The notes: a model not told the origin generated them from the sequence alone. Numbered from the stretch's first letter, positions 7,389 to 15,463 are shown. The stretch is DNA of 38,832 nucleotides from Meridianimarinicoccus zhengii (GCF_003254465.1 NZ_QDFI01000040.1:1-38832), one strand, 5' to 3'. Numbers and translations: made by a program.

Positions 7389-8909
7389 TCAGTCATCCCT
7401 CACATCCCCCAGTGCACGGGCCTTGAAGCCCCCCTTCACGAGCATGTCGATCAGCCGCGCCGCAGGCAGCGGGTCGAGATCGTCGAGGATCGGGACCACG
7501 TCCTCCAGCGTCTCGGCACGTGCGATCGCGTCGATGATCGGCTGCAGCGTCTCGTCCATCACCGGCTCCCACTCGGCGATCATCTCGGCCTCGATCTCGT
7601 CCAGATCGTCGGTCGGGTCATTGTTGCGTTCGCGGTTCAGATCGGGCGGCGGCACTGCGGGCGCGCCCATGATCTCGTCATCGTCGTCGGGGTCGCTGTA
7701 GCGCAGGCGACGCCGCACCTCGGACGCCTTCACGCGCAGCCCGGCCTGCACCGCGGCCGTCGTGTGCTTCATCAGCGTGTCGACGTCCTCGGGCTCCTCG
7801 ATCGCGATGTGCAGCTTCGGGTATCGCGCCTGCGGGCCGAAGTTCAGATCGACGAAAGCGCGCACCAGGTCGCGGTTCAACGTGCCGGTGACCGCGCGGG
7901 CGTCGGCGGCGGCGATGTCGTGGCGGACCTCGTTGTGGACCTTGGCCTGCGCCTGGCTCGACCCGTCGTCGCTGGTCATCGTCTGGCCCAGCACCGCCTT
8001 GCTGACCTGTTCGTCGATGAACCGCGCGAGGTTCTCGAACACCGCCTCGGATTGCGTGCCCGCGACCTGTTCGAAATCGATGCGCATGCTGTCGGGCAGC
8101 ACGGCGGCCGCGTCCGACCCGATATTCGCCACGGCCGTGAACAGCTTCTCGACATCGTCGGGCGATGCCCCCGGCCCGTAGCGGCCCAGACGCAGCGGCA
8201 TGCCGTAGGTCTCGGCGAAGGCCATCCAGTCCTTCAGCGTGTAGGACTTGCACATCCACGAGAACGCCACGAGCCGCGCCAGCCCGCCCCGCGCCGGGTG
8301 GCCCGTCTTCAGCCGGGGGATGTGCGCGACGAACTTGTACGGCGCGAGCGGAATTCCCTCGACGGGCGCGGTGTCGTCGAGCAGGCGCAGCTCGCGCGCG
8401 GTCTCGCGGTCCCAGCGCAGGAACCGCTGGTGGACCGGCTCGAACCCGTCGGGATACCAGCCGCGCGCTTCGGTCCGCCAGTCGATCTCGATGACCGCGA
8501 ACCCCTTGCCGAGCGCGTCGAGGCAATCCTCCACGAGGTCGGCGAACCCGTCATGTTCGGCGATATGTTCGCGCACCGCGTCGGCGATCCGCACGTCCGC
8601 CGCGTCCTCGGTCGCGGGCTTCACGACCGGCTCGACGCCCGACACCGCGCGCTTGCGGGTACCCAGCACGCTGGCGTAGTGGGGATCGCGCTCCTCCATC
8701 TCCTCGGCCAGCACGGCATAGTCGTACACGTCGCCGTCGTCGGCATTGCGCAGGATCGTCGCCAGCCGCGGCGGCGTGAGCCCCGACGCGACCGTGCCCG
8801 GCCAGACCTGCCGGATCCCGGTGATCCCCGCGCGCGCCTGCGGCTGGGTCAGTTCGGCCTTTCGGACGGGCCGGCCGTAGGCGTCGAGCAGGGTTGGTGT
8901 GCGGGCCAT
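7389..8909 (-). CDS. Portal protein (DUF935, Mu gp29-like)
   Basis: 506 residues, the Mu-type portal through which DNA is packaged. Conserved segments include VYDYAVLAEEMEERDPHYAS (about 60-80), GKGFAVIEIDWR, GLARLVAFSWMCKSYTLKDW (the classic DUF935 block) and AETYGMPLRLGRYG. The C-terminus carries a long acidic region. Length equals Mu gp29 (about 512). The ATG at 8909 follows AGGA by 6 bases. It sits directly after the terminase cluster, as in Mu, and has a 114-base gap before the next gene in which I see no feature. Confidence 0.95.
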   Translation of the reverse strand: MARTPTLLDAYGRPVRKAELTQPQARAGITGIRQVWPGTVASGLTPPRLATILRNADDGDVYDYAVLAEEMEERDPHYASVLGTRKRAVSGVEPVVKPATEDAADVRIADAVREHIAEHDGFADLVEDCLDALGKGFAVIEIDWRTEARGWYPDGFEPVHQRFLRWDRETARELRLLDDTAPVEGIPLAPYKFVAHIPRLKTGHPARGGLARLVAFSWMCKSYTLKDWMAFAETYGMPLRLGRYGPGASPDDVEKLFTAVANIGSDAAAVLPDSMRIDFEQVAGTQSEAVFENLARFIDEQVSKAVLGQTMTSDDGSSQAQAKVHNEVRHDIAAADARAVTGTLNRDLVRAFVDLNFGPQARYPKLHIAIEEPEDVDTLMKHTTAAVQAGLRVKASEVRRRLRYSDPDDDDEIMGAPAVPPPDLNRERNNDPTDDLDEIEAEMIAEWEPVMDETLQPIIDAIARAETLEDVVPILDDLDPLPAARLIDMLVKGGFKARALGDVRDD

Positions 8910-8917
8910 TGGCGTTC

Positions 8918-9145
8918 CTATTCCACGATGTTCAGCGGCTCGAACCGGCCGTCGAGGAACTCCTCACGGTCGCGGACGATCGGGCCGACGGGCTGAATTT
9001 CATCCGCGTTGTTGATGCGGCGGTAAAGCACGCCGGGGCGCCACGTCGCCTCGATCTGGCACGGCCCGACGACGACGTAGACATGCCCCGTCTGACGGTG
9101 GCGCCAGATCGTTCCGGGTTCGCACCGATCGTGCTTTGATCGCAT
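8918..9145 (-). CDS. Small beta-rich phage protein between terminase and portal
   Basis: 75 residues, MRSKHDRCEPGTIWRHRQTG onward. The pattern G-T-I-W-R-H-x-x-T-G-x-x-Y-V-V-V-G followed by VLYRR and a later EEFLDGRFEPL recalls small one-domain proteins of the DUF1653 kind, but I hold this only loosely. The ATG at 9145 shares ATGA with the terminase stop and lies 8 bases after AGGA; two in-frame GTG codons just upstream are alternatives. It is co-transcribed with terminase and portal. Confidence 0.6.
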   Translation of the reverse strand: MRSKHDRCEPGTIWRHRQTGHVYVVVGPCQIEATWRPGVLYRRINNADEIQPVGPIVRDREEFLDGRFEPLNIVE

Positions 9146-10536
9146 CACCACAATCCTTTCCGTGCGCCGAACCCGGCGGTGGTCCGCACGGGCCGGTCGG
9201 TGTCGCGCCCGCCGCCGCGCGGCACGGGCCGGTAGGCGAAGGGCTGGTAGTCCGTCTCGGCCGCGCCCACCGCCAGCGCCAGCGCCCAGAACCGGTCGGC
9301 ATGGCCGTCGGTTTCGCCCTCCGCCACCAGGCGGCGGATGCCGGTCGGGCCGACGCGGGACTTGATCGCGTGCAGGTCGGCGCGCAGCACGGGGTCACCG
9401 GCGGGGACCAGGACGGTGCGGTCCTGCATCGCTTCCTTCAGGCCGGTCGCCAGGTGCAGTTTCGAGGCGCTGGAAAACAGCACGCCCTCGACGCGGCTTT
9501 CGCCGTGGTTGCGCTTGGCGTCCTCGACCGGTTTCTCGCCCATGCCGGTCTGGTCGATCTGGCAGCGCACGACGCGGTAGCGGGTGAACACATCGGCCAG
9601 CAGCCGGTCCTGTTCGGCGAAGGTGGCGCGCTTGCGGGCGATGACCTCGCGCGTGATCAGGCGGCCGTCGACCAGCTCCAGCACCCAGATCACGAACAGG
9701 TCGTTGCGTGCGGCGATGTCCACGCCGACGAAACACATGCCGTCGGAATAGCGCGCGGGCTGTCCTGCAAACGGGTGCTCGACGCTGGCGATCAGGTCGT
9801 AGTCCAGCCAGCTTGATGCCTCGTCCAGCCATTTCAGTTCGTATTCCTGCGCCCAGGCGTCCTCGTCGGCGATGCCGGCGCGCAGTTCGTCCGCGTCGCG
9901 GGGGCAGCCCTCGGCAACGGCCTGGTAGATGTCGACGCTGTGGCGCGACCAGACGCTGTCCTCGGCGGTCATCAGCTCGAAGAACTTGTTGCCCTTGCCG
10001 TTCGGGGTCGAGATCACGCGCAGCTTCTGCCCGCCCTTCGAGATCACCGGGAACAGCGCCGCCCAGATGTCGCGGGACTTCGCATGGAAGGCGAACTCGT
10101 CCAGGATCACGTTGGCCGAAAAGCCGCGCGCGGTGTCGGGGTTGGCGGGCAGGGCCGTGATGCGCGACCCGCCGGGGTATTTCACCTCCAGCGACTTGTA
10201 GATCGCGTCGGGTCCCTTTTCCTGCGGGGCGCGGAACTCGCCCTCCACGTACTCCGGCTGCCCGCCCTTCAACAGCGTGTTGTAGGCCCCGTAAAACGCC
10301 CGCGTGATGGGCTGGATCGCCTCGACCATCGCCTCCGCCGCTTGCCGTTCCCCGCGCGACAGGATCACCCAGCGCGCGCGCCGTCCGTCGATCTCGGCCT
10401 GGATGCAGTCGTCGACGCACTCGCCGCAGGTCGTGAACGTCTTGCCGATCTGGCGCGACATCATCCCGATCTTGAACCGGGCGTCGTCCTGCAGCCAGCG
10501 TTTCTGATAGGGGTAGAACTCGATGACGGGTTTCAT
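9145..10536 (-). CDS. Terminase large subunit (Mu gp28-like)
   Basis: 463 residues; the packaging motor ATPase and headful nuclease. Walker A is SRQIGKT (27-33, Lys32), Walker B VILDEF (143-148, Asp146 and catalytic Glu147), and the coupling motif is STPNG (176-180). The RNase H-like nuclease domain starts at GVDIAARNDLFV (Asp273 as a metal ligand), with CQIDQTGMGEKPVED as the next acidic motif. The ATG at 10536 overlaps the upstream small gene by 4 bases; longer upstream reading does not look like protein. Motifs are complete, so it should be active. Confidence 0.95.
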   Translation of the reverse strand: MKPVIEFYPYQKRWLQDDARFKIGMMSRQIGKTFTTCGECVDDCIQAEIDGRRARWVILSRGERQAAEAMVEAIQPITRAFYGAYNTLLKGGQPEYVEGEFRAPQEKGPDAIYKSLEVKYPGGSRITALPANPDTARGFSANVILDEFAFHAKSRDIWAALFPVISKGGQKLRVISTPNGKGNKFFELMTAEDSVWSRHSVDIYQAVAEGCPRDADELRAGIADEDAWAQEYELKWLDEASSWLDYDLIASVEHPFAGQPARYSDGMCFVGVDIAARNDLFVIWVLELVDGRLITREVIARKRATFAEQDRLLADVFTRYRVVRCQIDQTGMGEKPVEDAKRNHGESRVEGVLFSSASKLHLATGLKEAMQDRTVLVPAGDPVLRADLHAIKSRVGPTGIRRLVAEGETDGHADRFWALALAVGAAETDYQPFAYRPVPRGGGRDTDRPVRTTAGFGARKGLW

Positions 10537-10730
10537 GCGCGCACCTCGACCGGCTGTGGCCGGTGCGCCCACGCGTCGTCGACCCGCACCCAGCCCATCG
10601 CCAGCTTCACGCGACGTTCCTCCACCCGCCACACGGCGGCGATCAGCGACACCGGCCAGCCCATGTCGCGCAGGACCAGCCAGTTCAGCAGGTCCTCGTC
10701 ATCGGCGCGTTTGGGCTGGCGGGGGGTCAT
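10533..10730 (-). CDS. Small helix-turn-helix-like phage protein
   Basis: 65 residues (MTPRQPKRADDEDLLNWLVL onward) with a compact helical pattern: WLVLRDMGWPVSLIAAVWRVEE could form a helix-turn-helix at about 17-38. It resembles the small proteins encoded next to large terminases that bind DNA, but Mu gp27 (the likely small terminase) is separately present at 11568-12107. It overlaps the terminase by 4 bases and the upstream 170-aa gene by one (TAATG). Function is not assigned. Confidence 0.6.
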   Translation of the reverse strand: MTPRQPKRADDEDLLNWLVLRDMGWPVSLIAAVWRVEERRVKLAMGWVRVDDAWAHRPQPVEVRA

Positions 10731-11242
10731 TAGAGTTCATACCTCCGCACGATAAATCCCATTTGCCGCATAAAGGTATGGACGTCGTGGCGGACGTCAG
10801 CATCGATAGCCTGCGTTTCGCCGGAGGCTTGACACAGAATTTTGTAGTGCAGGCACTCTAGAAAATTAAAGAACTCTGCCGCGAACGTGCCATGGGTTGC
10901 CTCAATGATCATCGCTGGGAACTTGAGTGCCGCCATTCGCATTTCCAGCACGTTGAGACGCACAAGTTTGCCGCCGCTCTCTAAACGCGCGCGAACAACT
11001 TTCCGGTCCTCAAAGGCGTGCTGAAGGGACATCCAGAAGGTTACATCTTCGGGCCACGCAGGGGGGCAGATGAAGAAGTGATATAACAGGAGGTCATGAT
11101 CATAGCTGTGTTGATACAAGTCGCCGTTGGGTGCTTTCAGCCGAAAGCAAAGAAGGCCCGGCTGGGTTTCCGGGTTCTGAACGTTGTCGGCCACGGCGTT
11201 AATTCGATCGGCATCGCGATGCTCATCTGCCAACTTCATCAT
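10730..11242 (-). CDS. Unknown protein, A+T-richer than its neighbours (possible cargo gene)
   Basis: 170 residues starting MMKLADEHRDADRINAVADN. I recognise no family. It appears soluble, with a Tyr/His/Phe-rich patch LYQHSYDHDLLLYHFFICPP (about 42-61), several Cys, and helical C-terminal half ending in GFIVRRYEL. By eye its base composition is clearly lower in GC than the genes on both sides, including third positions, which suggests recent acquisition. It overlaps its neighbours by 4 bases upstream and 1 base downstream, so it is fully embedded in the terminase operon. Confidence 0.7.
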   Translation of the reverse strand: MMKLADEHRDADRINAVADNVQNPETQPGLLCFRLKAPNGDLYQHSYDHDLLLYHFFICPPAWPEDVTFWMSLQHAFEDRKVVRARLESGGKLVRLNVLEMRMAALKFPAMIIEATHGTFAAEFFNFLECLHYKILCQASGETQAIDADVRHDVHTFMRQMGFIVRRYEL

Positions 11243-11418
11243 TCCAGCCGCTCCCGAAAGACCGCGACCGTCCGCTCCACCGCCGCGCGCAACTCCGGCG
11301 ACACGGTGATCGTGCCGCCGTCCGGGCGCTGCGGCGTGGCGCGCGCAGGCTTACATATCTCGAAGCTCCCCCGCACACGCTTCATCGCGGCGATTGCCCG
11401 GTCCAGTGCGTCCTTCAT
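11239..11418 (-). CDS. Small helical phage protein
   Basis: 59 residues starting MKDALDRAIAAMKRVRGSFE and ending in ELRAAVERTVAVFRERLE; two amphipathic helices flank a Pro/Gly-rich loop. No family recognised. The ATG at 11418 is preceded by GGGGGAGG about 7 bases upstream, better than the Met 7 codons further up. The stop shares ATGA with the next gene, and the start shares ATGA with the 46-aa gene upstream. Confidence 0.55.
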   Translation of the reverse strand: MKDALDRAIAAMKRVRGSFEICKPARATPQRPDGGTITVSPELRAAVERTVAVFRERLE

Positions 11419-11555
11419 GTCCGTGCCTCCCCCTGCCACGCATCTGCCGTCAGCAGCAGTTCATAGGGCGTGATGGGGCGCAGCGGTTCGCGCGGGTCCA
11501 GCAGGGTCCGGGCTGGACCGCTCTTGGCGCGATCATCCAGATCTTTGTCTGTCAT
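11415..11555 (-). CDS. 46-residue small phage protein
   Basis: A short frame starting ATG at 11555, directly behind a strong GAGGAGAGAG ribosome-binding site, reads MTDKDLDDRAKSGPARTLLD and ends in YELLLTADAWQGEART. Its TGA overlaps the ATG of the 59-aa gene by 4 bases, the same coupling used throughout this operon. No domain is recognisable; it is hydrophilic with one helical segment. The strong start signal and exact tiling between neighbours are the reasons for calling it. Confidence 0.6.
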   Translation of the reverse strand: MTDKDLDDRAKSGPARTLLDPREPLRPITPYELLLTADAWQGEART

Positions 11556-11567
11556 CGTCTCTCTCCT

Positions 11568-12107
11568 CTATTTGAAACCCATGATCTCGCGGGCCTTCTG
11601 CGCCGCCGTCACGTCCAGCTCGCCCGCGTCCACCGCGCGGTCGAGCGCCTTGGCCTGAGCTTTCCGCTCCTCCTCGATCAGCTTCTCGCGAAGCCCCGAG
11701 GACGCCATGATGTCTTTCAGCATCCGCCCGATGAAATGCAGCTCCTTCGGGTCGATCTCGTCCCCATCCTTCTCCATCTGCGCCTTCATCTGCTTGAAGG
11801 CGAGCGTGCTGACCATCTGGAACAGCACGTTATGGCGCTGGGCTTCACCGGCCAGCCCGTTCTCGGTCAGCCAGCCCTCGGCCCAGCCCGCGGCCTCCTC
11901 CTGGATCTTCGCGAACTCCCGGTATTCCTGCCCGTAGGCGTGCAGCGCGGACTTGCCGATGCGCAGTTCCTGCCCCTCGGCCTCCAGCCGGTCGTTCAGC
12001 GCGTCGGCCAGCGCCTCGTAATCGCCGAAACCGCGCGCCTTCAGCTCCGCCTGCAGCCAGCCGCGCAGTTCGGGCGGCAGCAGGTCCACCTTGCGGGGCG
12101 GCGGCAT
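11568..12107 (-). CDS. Mu gp27-like protein (DUF3486), probable small terminase
   Basis: 179 residues. The N-terminus PPRKVDLLPPELRGWLQAEL followed by GFGDYEALADALNDRLEAEG and GKSALHAYGQEYREF is the DUF3486 signature; this family is thought to be the Mu small terminase that recognises phage DNA. The rest is helical with many Glu and Lys, suiting oligomerisation. The ATG at 12107 overlaps the gp26-like stop by one base (TGATG). The stop at 11568 is followed 12 bases later by the start of the 46-aa gene. Confidence 0.92.
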   Translation of the reverse strand: MPPPRKVDLLPPELRGWLQAELKARGFGDYEALADALNDRLEAEGQELRIGKSALHAYGQEYREFAKIQEEAAGWAEGWLTENGLAGEAQRHNVLFQMVSTLAFKQMKAQMEKDGDEIDPKELHFIGRMLKDIMASSGLREKLIEEERKAQAKALDRAVDAGELDVTAAQKAREIMGFK

Positions 12108-12403
12108 CAGACCCTCGGCCGCGGGCGCTGGATGTCGGGATGCACGGACAGACCCCGCGCGACCTCGACGCCGTCCTGCGTGGCAGTGGCGACGACGAAT
12201 TCGCCGTGGTCGGTCAGCCGCACGAAGCCGTTGTCCTGCAGCCAGATCAGCTCGGTCGTGACCTGCGCGCGGGTGGAATGCACGCCGACCCCCGCCAGCA
12301 CGTCGGTCAGGATCGACGCGTTGCTGGTGTATTCGCCGCACTGTTCGAGGTGACGCAGGATCGCCAGGCGGCGGTGTTTGCGGACGGTGTCGTGGTAGCT
12401 CAT
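12107..12403 (-). CDS. Mu gp26-like protein (VpaChn25_0724 family), winged-helix type
   Basis: 98 residues starting MSYHDTVRKHRRLAILRHLE. The pattern RHLEQCGEYTSNASILTDVL, then THELI-like TTELIWLQDNGFVRLTDHGE, reads as a winged helix. It corresponds to Mu gp26, encoded between gp25 (DUF2730) and gp27. Its role is unknown; DNA binding during packaging or late regulation is plausible. The start overlaps the DUF2730 stop by 4 bases. Confidence 0.8.
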   Translation of the reverse strand: MSYHDTVRKHRRLAILRHLEQCGEYTSNASILTDVLAGVGVHSTRAQVTTELIWLQDNGFVRLTDHGEFVVATATQDGVEVARGLSVHPDIQRPRPRV

Positions 12404-12768
12404 GACCGGCGGTCTCCCAGCAGGTGGTCCTCGTGGCGGGTGACGATGTTTTCCAGCCGCTTCATGATTTCGCGCTGGCCATTCATGCTCTCGGAAATCG
12501 TGCTCAGGTTGCCCGCCATCTGCGTCAGCGTCAGTTCCAGCCGGTGCAGCTCGCCCCGGCCGGGCATGCTTTCGACCTGCTGCTCGACGCGGCTCAGGCG
12601 CGCTTCGGCCGCCTCGATGCGTGCGCGCTGGCTCTCGATCTTCTCCGCCAGCCCGTCGAACCGGACGTCCACGTCCTTTCGGCGGGTGGCGATCCAGGCG
12701 GCGACCATCGCGCCCACGGACATCACGAACGTGGCGATGCGGATGAAGGTATCGAGATCGAGCGTCAC
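12400..12768 (-). CDS. Mu gp25-like membrane/coiled-coil protein (DUF2730)
   Basis: 122 residues with one N-terminal membrane helix (TFIRIATFVMSVGAMVAAWI, about 7-26) and a long coiled coil (DGLAEKIESQRARIEAAEAR, then RLSRVEQQVES and further heptads to the end). This is the DUF2730/Mu gp25 layout; the position beside lysis genes suggests a role like a spanin or lysis accessory, but that is not proven. Start is GTG at 12768, sharing GTGA with the holin-like stop; there is no strong ribosome-binding site, so translational coupling is likely. Confidence 0.8.
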   Translation of the reverse strand: MTLDLDTFIRIATFVMSVGAMVAAWIATRRKDVDVRFDGLAEKIESQRARIEAAEARLSRVEQQVESMPGRGELHRLELTLTQMAGNLSTISESMNGQREIMKRLENIVTRHEDHLLGDRRS

Positions 12769-13088
12769 CGGAACACCCGCGCCACGCTCCGCGCTTCTTT
12801 GCCAACGCTCCGCGCAGCGCTGCCAACGCTCCGCGCCGCATCGGCCCAGTCGATCGACCGCTGCGGATTTGCACGTTCGGCATAGGCCCAGAGGCCCGTG
12901 ACCACGGGGGCGAGTGCAGTCAGCTTGTCCGCCGCCGGGGTGATCTCGGCCTCGGATGGCAGCTGCGCCAGCAGTCCCAGCAGATCGACCCCGAACAGGC
13001 TGGCGACCGGCACCGCGATGGTCAGCGCGATGGCATAGGTCGAGCGCGCGTGCAGGGCGTTGAGCGGCGGCAGGGTCCGGTCGGTCAT
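12765..13088 (-). CDS. Holin-like membrane protein
   Basis: 107 residues with two hydrophobic stretches (STYAIALTIAVPVASLFGVD, about 16-35, and TALAPVVTGLWAYAERANP, about 57-75). It lies next to the amidase, so a holin role is the natural reading; I do not place it in a named family. The C-terminus has a short heptad-like repeat, ARSVG repeated three times, encoded by a 21-base DNA repeat at about 12781-12840, giving a basic amphipathic tail. The ATG at 13088 overlaps the amidase stop by 4 bases. Confidence 0.65.
   Translation of the reverse strand: MTDRTLPPLNALHARSTYAIALTIAVPVASLFGVDLLGLLAQLPSEAEITPAADKLTALAPVVTGLWAYAERANPQRSIDWADAARSVGSAARSVGKEARSVARVFR
12781..12840. repeat. Three imperfect 21-bp repeats within the holin-like gene
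   Basis: The motif GCCAACGCTCCGCG recurs at a 21-base period (a first diverged copy GCCACGCTCCGCG, then two near-identical ones). In protein it encodes the ARSVG-containing seven-residue repeat of the holin-like tail. It could expand or contract by slippage, changing tail length without breaking the frame. Confidence 0.7.
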
Positions 13089-13612
13089 GCGCGGCCTCCG
13101 GTGAAAAGGGCGATGATGCGGCGCAGCCAGCGCGGGGCGTCGAACGGGTCCTCGGGGACGGGTGCGGTGATACGTGCTGTCTCGAATTCGGACAGCCACG
13201 CCGCCACGTCGAACTGCGGGCAGGCCGTGGCGGCGTGGTCATTGTGCCCGCGCACCGCCATCGCCCCGTGATCGTCCTGCAGATCGTCGATCAGGTTGCG
13301 CAGTGCGGTGTCCTGGTCGGCCGTGTAGTGGGTTTCGAACACGTCGTCGCCGACGCCGCCGCGCCCGCCCAGCAGGCAGATGTGGATTTTGCCGGTGTTC
13401 TGGCCTGCGACGCCCGCGCCGAGCCGTTCGACCGCCCGCCCGGCCGCCACTTCGCCGTCCCGGTCGACGACGAAGTGATAGCCGATGTCGTTGAACCCGC
13501 GGTTCAGGTGCCAGCGCCGGATCTCGGCGACCTTTTCGGCCAGCGGACGACCGGCCATCCAGTCCGGGTCCGTGACCGACCCGTGGATGGTGATCTCGTT
13601 GAGCATGCGCAT
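13085..13612 (-). CDS. Endolysin: N-acetylmuramoyl-L-alanine amidase (Amidase_2)
   Basis: 175 residues, a T7-lysozyme-type zinc amidase that cuts the bond between muramic acid and the stem peptide during lysis. Likely zinc ligands are His10 (in EITIHGSV), His123 (in RGHNDH) and Cys131 (in TACPQF); Tyr45 in GYHFVVDRDG fits the catalytic Tyr. There is no signal peptide, so export depends on the holin. The C-terminal 35 residues form a basic, hydrophobic tail (WLRRIIALFTGGRA) that may contact membrane. The start could be the ATG at 13612 or the one at 13606. Confidence 0.93.
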   Translation of the reverse strand: MRMLNEITIHGSVTDPDWMAGRPLAEKVAEIRRWHLNRGFNDIGYHFVVDRDGEVAAGRAVERLGAGVAGQNTGKIHICLLGGRGGVGDDVFETHYTADQDTALRNLIDDLQDDHGAMAVRGHNDHAATACPQFDVAAWLSEFETARITAPVPEDPFDAPRWLRRIIALFTGGRA

Positions 13613-13754
13613 GGCGGTGACCCCTGTTCGTTCGGGGCCACCGTGCCACGCGCGCGGGGGGCGGTTCGCCCTAGACGGTTTTCGGGGGTCTGTGGATCAG
13701 GGGGATGCGGCAGGCTGCGCGAGGGGTGGTGCAGCTGTCAAGACGATGCGGCTT

Positions 13755-14339
13755 TCAGTCTCCAAGCGGAACTTTCGCCCCGAACTCCTTGGGTGTTGGA
13801 AAACTCGCCTTTAACACCTCAGGTGTCGGTGCATTGGCAATAGTCCGGCGGCGGCTGTCGGCCAAAGCCAACTCGTAGCGCGCCGAAAGAACCCGTTTGA
13901 TGGCCCTAGAGACATGGGGAACGTGGTCGATACACAGCCCAAGGCTGAGAACGACAAGCCCTTGAACAACTCGTTGCGGTCCCTCGGCGACCCAAGTCAG
14001 GGGCCATGTTGAAGGAAGCCAAAGAGGTAGGATGCTCGCATCGAACGCAAGGACCTCGCTTCTATGAACAATCACGATGACCGATCCCAAGACCAGGATG
14101 AAGAGCGTTTTTGTCATCCTCGCCACAAGCCTGTCGAGTTCTGCCTTGAGGCTGATAAGCTTTGAAACGGTCCAAGCCGAGGACAAAACGTTCCCGACCA
14201 GCAGGGAAAGCGCCGCAAGTATCGCTGTTGCGAGCAGCCCGAAGAAAGTTACTATCAGTGAGGCAACCCCATCAGAGATCGCGGTCAGGGGCAGCATGGC
14301 CCCGACCCCGAACAAGACTGATGAGAAGACCCATTTCAT
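13755..14339 (-). CDS. Four-helix membrane protein of a two-gene cargo cassette
   Basis: 194 residues, no recognised family. Four hydrophobic stretches are visible: about 1-20 (KWVFSSVLFGVGAMLPLTAI), 24-50 (VASLIVTFFGLLATAILAAL), 78-95 (LFILVLGSVIVIVH) and 118-138 (VVQGLVVLSLGLCIDHV), with a Lys-rich linker and a 50-residue cytosolic tail ending in PKEFGAKVPLGD. Its ATG overlaps the stop of the upstream 335-aa gene by 4 bases, so the two are translated together. Composition is more A+T-rich than the phage genes. It is not a recognisable holin, since the lysis genes follow separately. A membrane effector partner for the soluble protein is inference. Confidence 0.8.
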   Translation of the reverse strand: MKWVFSSVLFGVGAMLPLTAISDGVASLIVTFFGLLATAILAALSLLVGNVLSSAWTVSKLISLKAELDRLVARMTKTLFILVLGSVIVIVHRSEVLAFDASILPLWLPSTWPLTWVAEGPQRVVQGLVVLSLGLCIDHVPHVSRAIKRVLSARYELALADSRRRTIANAPTPEVLKASFPTPKEFGAKVPLGD

Positions 14340-15343
14340 GCTTGAAAGTCGCAGTCGATTTTGCCTGTTGACGCCCACTCTCGTAGCAGATCTACGATGA
14401 CTCGCATAGCGTCCGAGGGGTCAAGAAACTCGCCAACTTCGTCGACCTCTCGGCGCTCTGCAAGTCGAGAGATGCCTTTTTTTTCCGTTGAACCGGATTC
14501 ATCACGGATGCCGAAGGCGCCTGGATGGTGATTGCGGAGCGCTTCCTCAAGGAACCTCTTGGCAATTATTGCCTTTTTGGCACGCTTGTTCTCGCGTCGC
14601 TTGAAAACCATCTTGAAGGTGCCTTCGATCCAACCTTCTTCTGGCAGGCTGGACTGCAGCGACAAGATTTCATCGGTGCTCCAACCCAAGGTCTCGAGAA
14701 CATCGAATACAGTTTTGCCTTGCCCCTCGGCAGTTCCGGCCCCCTCCTCGGTCGTTGTCTCCAGGACGTCGTCACGCGTGCTCCGCTCGGGAGCAACCAG
14801 TATCTCGCTGACGTTGTTTACCGTGGATACGCCCTCTAACTTCGCATTGAGAACAATGGGCTGCCCAACCTCCAACTCACCTGCGTCTTGCAAGATACTT
14901 GTAAGATAGCGCTCGAGGGTACGAGACCTCGCGCGTTGTCCTTCGATCAGCCCGATATGGTTGCCCGCTATCGCGAAATACATCACGCCGTCGACGACAC
15001 GCTGATCTTCGCCCATCGTGATACTCTTCAGTTCAAGCACCGGTATATTGTCTTCCATCGATTGATTTATCGCAGCGACATCTGCGCCTGCCCGGATGTG
15101 AAGAAGTTGCCCGCAAAACACCGGCCCGGACCATGAAGACTGGTCGCTCATCTGGTTGAGAACGACGAAACTGCCGTCTTGATCAAGATCCACCCTTCGA
15201 TGTCGGACCAGATCGCAGCGTGCTTCACTCGCACCTTTCGCAGTTCGCTGCAGCACATCGACAACCGTACGCTTTAGGTCGAACCGATTGCCGAGGCTAT
15301 CCAGGTTTACGTAGCGGTACTGGACGGTCGCTTTCTTTCCCAC
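14336..15343 (-). CDS. 335-aa soluble protein of a two-gene cargo cassette, unknown function
   Basis: Starts at GTG 15343, seven bases after AAGGAG. The N-terminal two thirds look like a folded alpha/beta domain (VQYRYVNLDSLGNRFDLKRT; CGQLLHIRAGADVAAINQ; VMYFAIAGNHIGLIEGQRAR then LERYLTSIL). A linker rich in Glu/Thr (about 205-220) precedes a basic helical C-terminus (FKRRENKRAKKAIIAKRFLE). No catalytic motif of a nuclease, ATPase or NTP-transferase is evident. The N-terminal part may belong to the uncharacterised DUF6731 type, but this is from memory and untested. Gene is A+T-richer than its surroundings and sits between the Mor activator and lysis genes, a common place for prophage cargo. 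Confidence 0.8.
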   Translation of the reverse strand: MGKKATVQYRYVNLDSLGNRFDLKRTVVDVLQRTAKGASEARCDLVRHRRVDLDQDGSFVVLNQMSDQSSWSGPVFCGQLLHIRAGADVAAINQSMEDNIPVLELKSITMGEDQRVVDGVMYFAIAGNHIGLIEGQRARSRTLERYLTSILQDAGELEVGQPIVLNAKLEGVSTVNNVSEILVAPERSTRDDVLETTTEEGAGTAEGQGKTVFDVLETLGWSTDEILSLQSSLPEEGWIEGTFKMVFKRRENKRAKKAIIAKRFLEEALRNHHPGAFGIRDESGSTEKKGISRLAERREVDEVGEFLDPSDAMRVIVDLLREWASTGKIDCDFQA

Positions 15344-15463
15344 GAATCAACTCCTTGCATGAAATGCACCTCGCATACTCGGTCTGATACCCAGGGATTG
15401 CCAAGGCCGATGGCCCAAAAAAGGGCAGCATCCAGCAAGAACACCGAGTAAATCTGTTGCGCC

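Noticed and set aside
13755-15343. Naming the cargo pair Kiwa (kwaA/kwaB)
   Set aside because: Only the general layout (four-helix membrane protein plus a partner of about 310-340 residues) agrees; gene order is reversed and I see no KwaB-like motifs.
15400-15430. A short GCCC-TTTTTT-GGGC hairpin as terminator
   Set aside because: The T-run is in the loop, not after the stem, and the stem is only four pairs.
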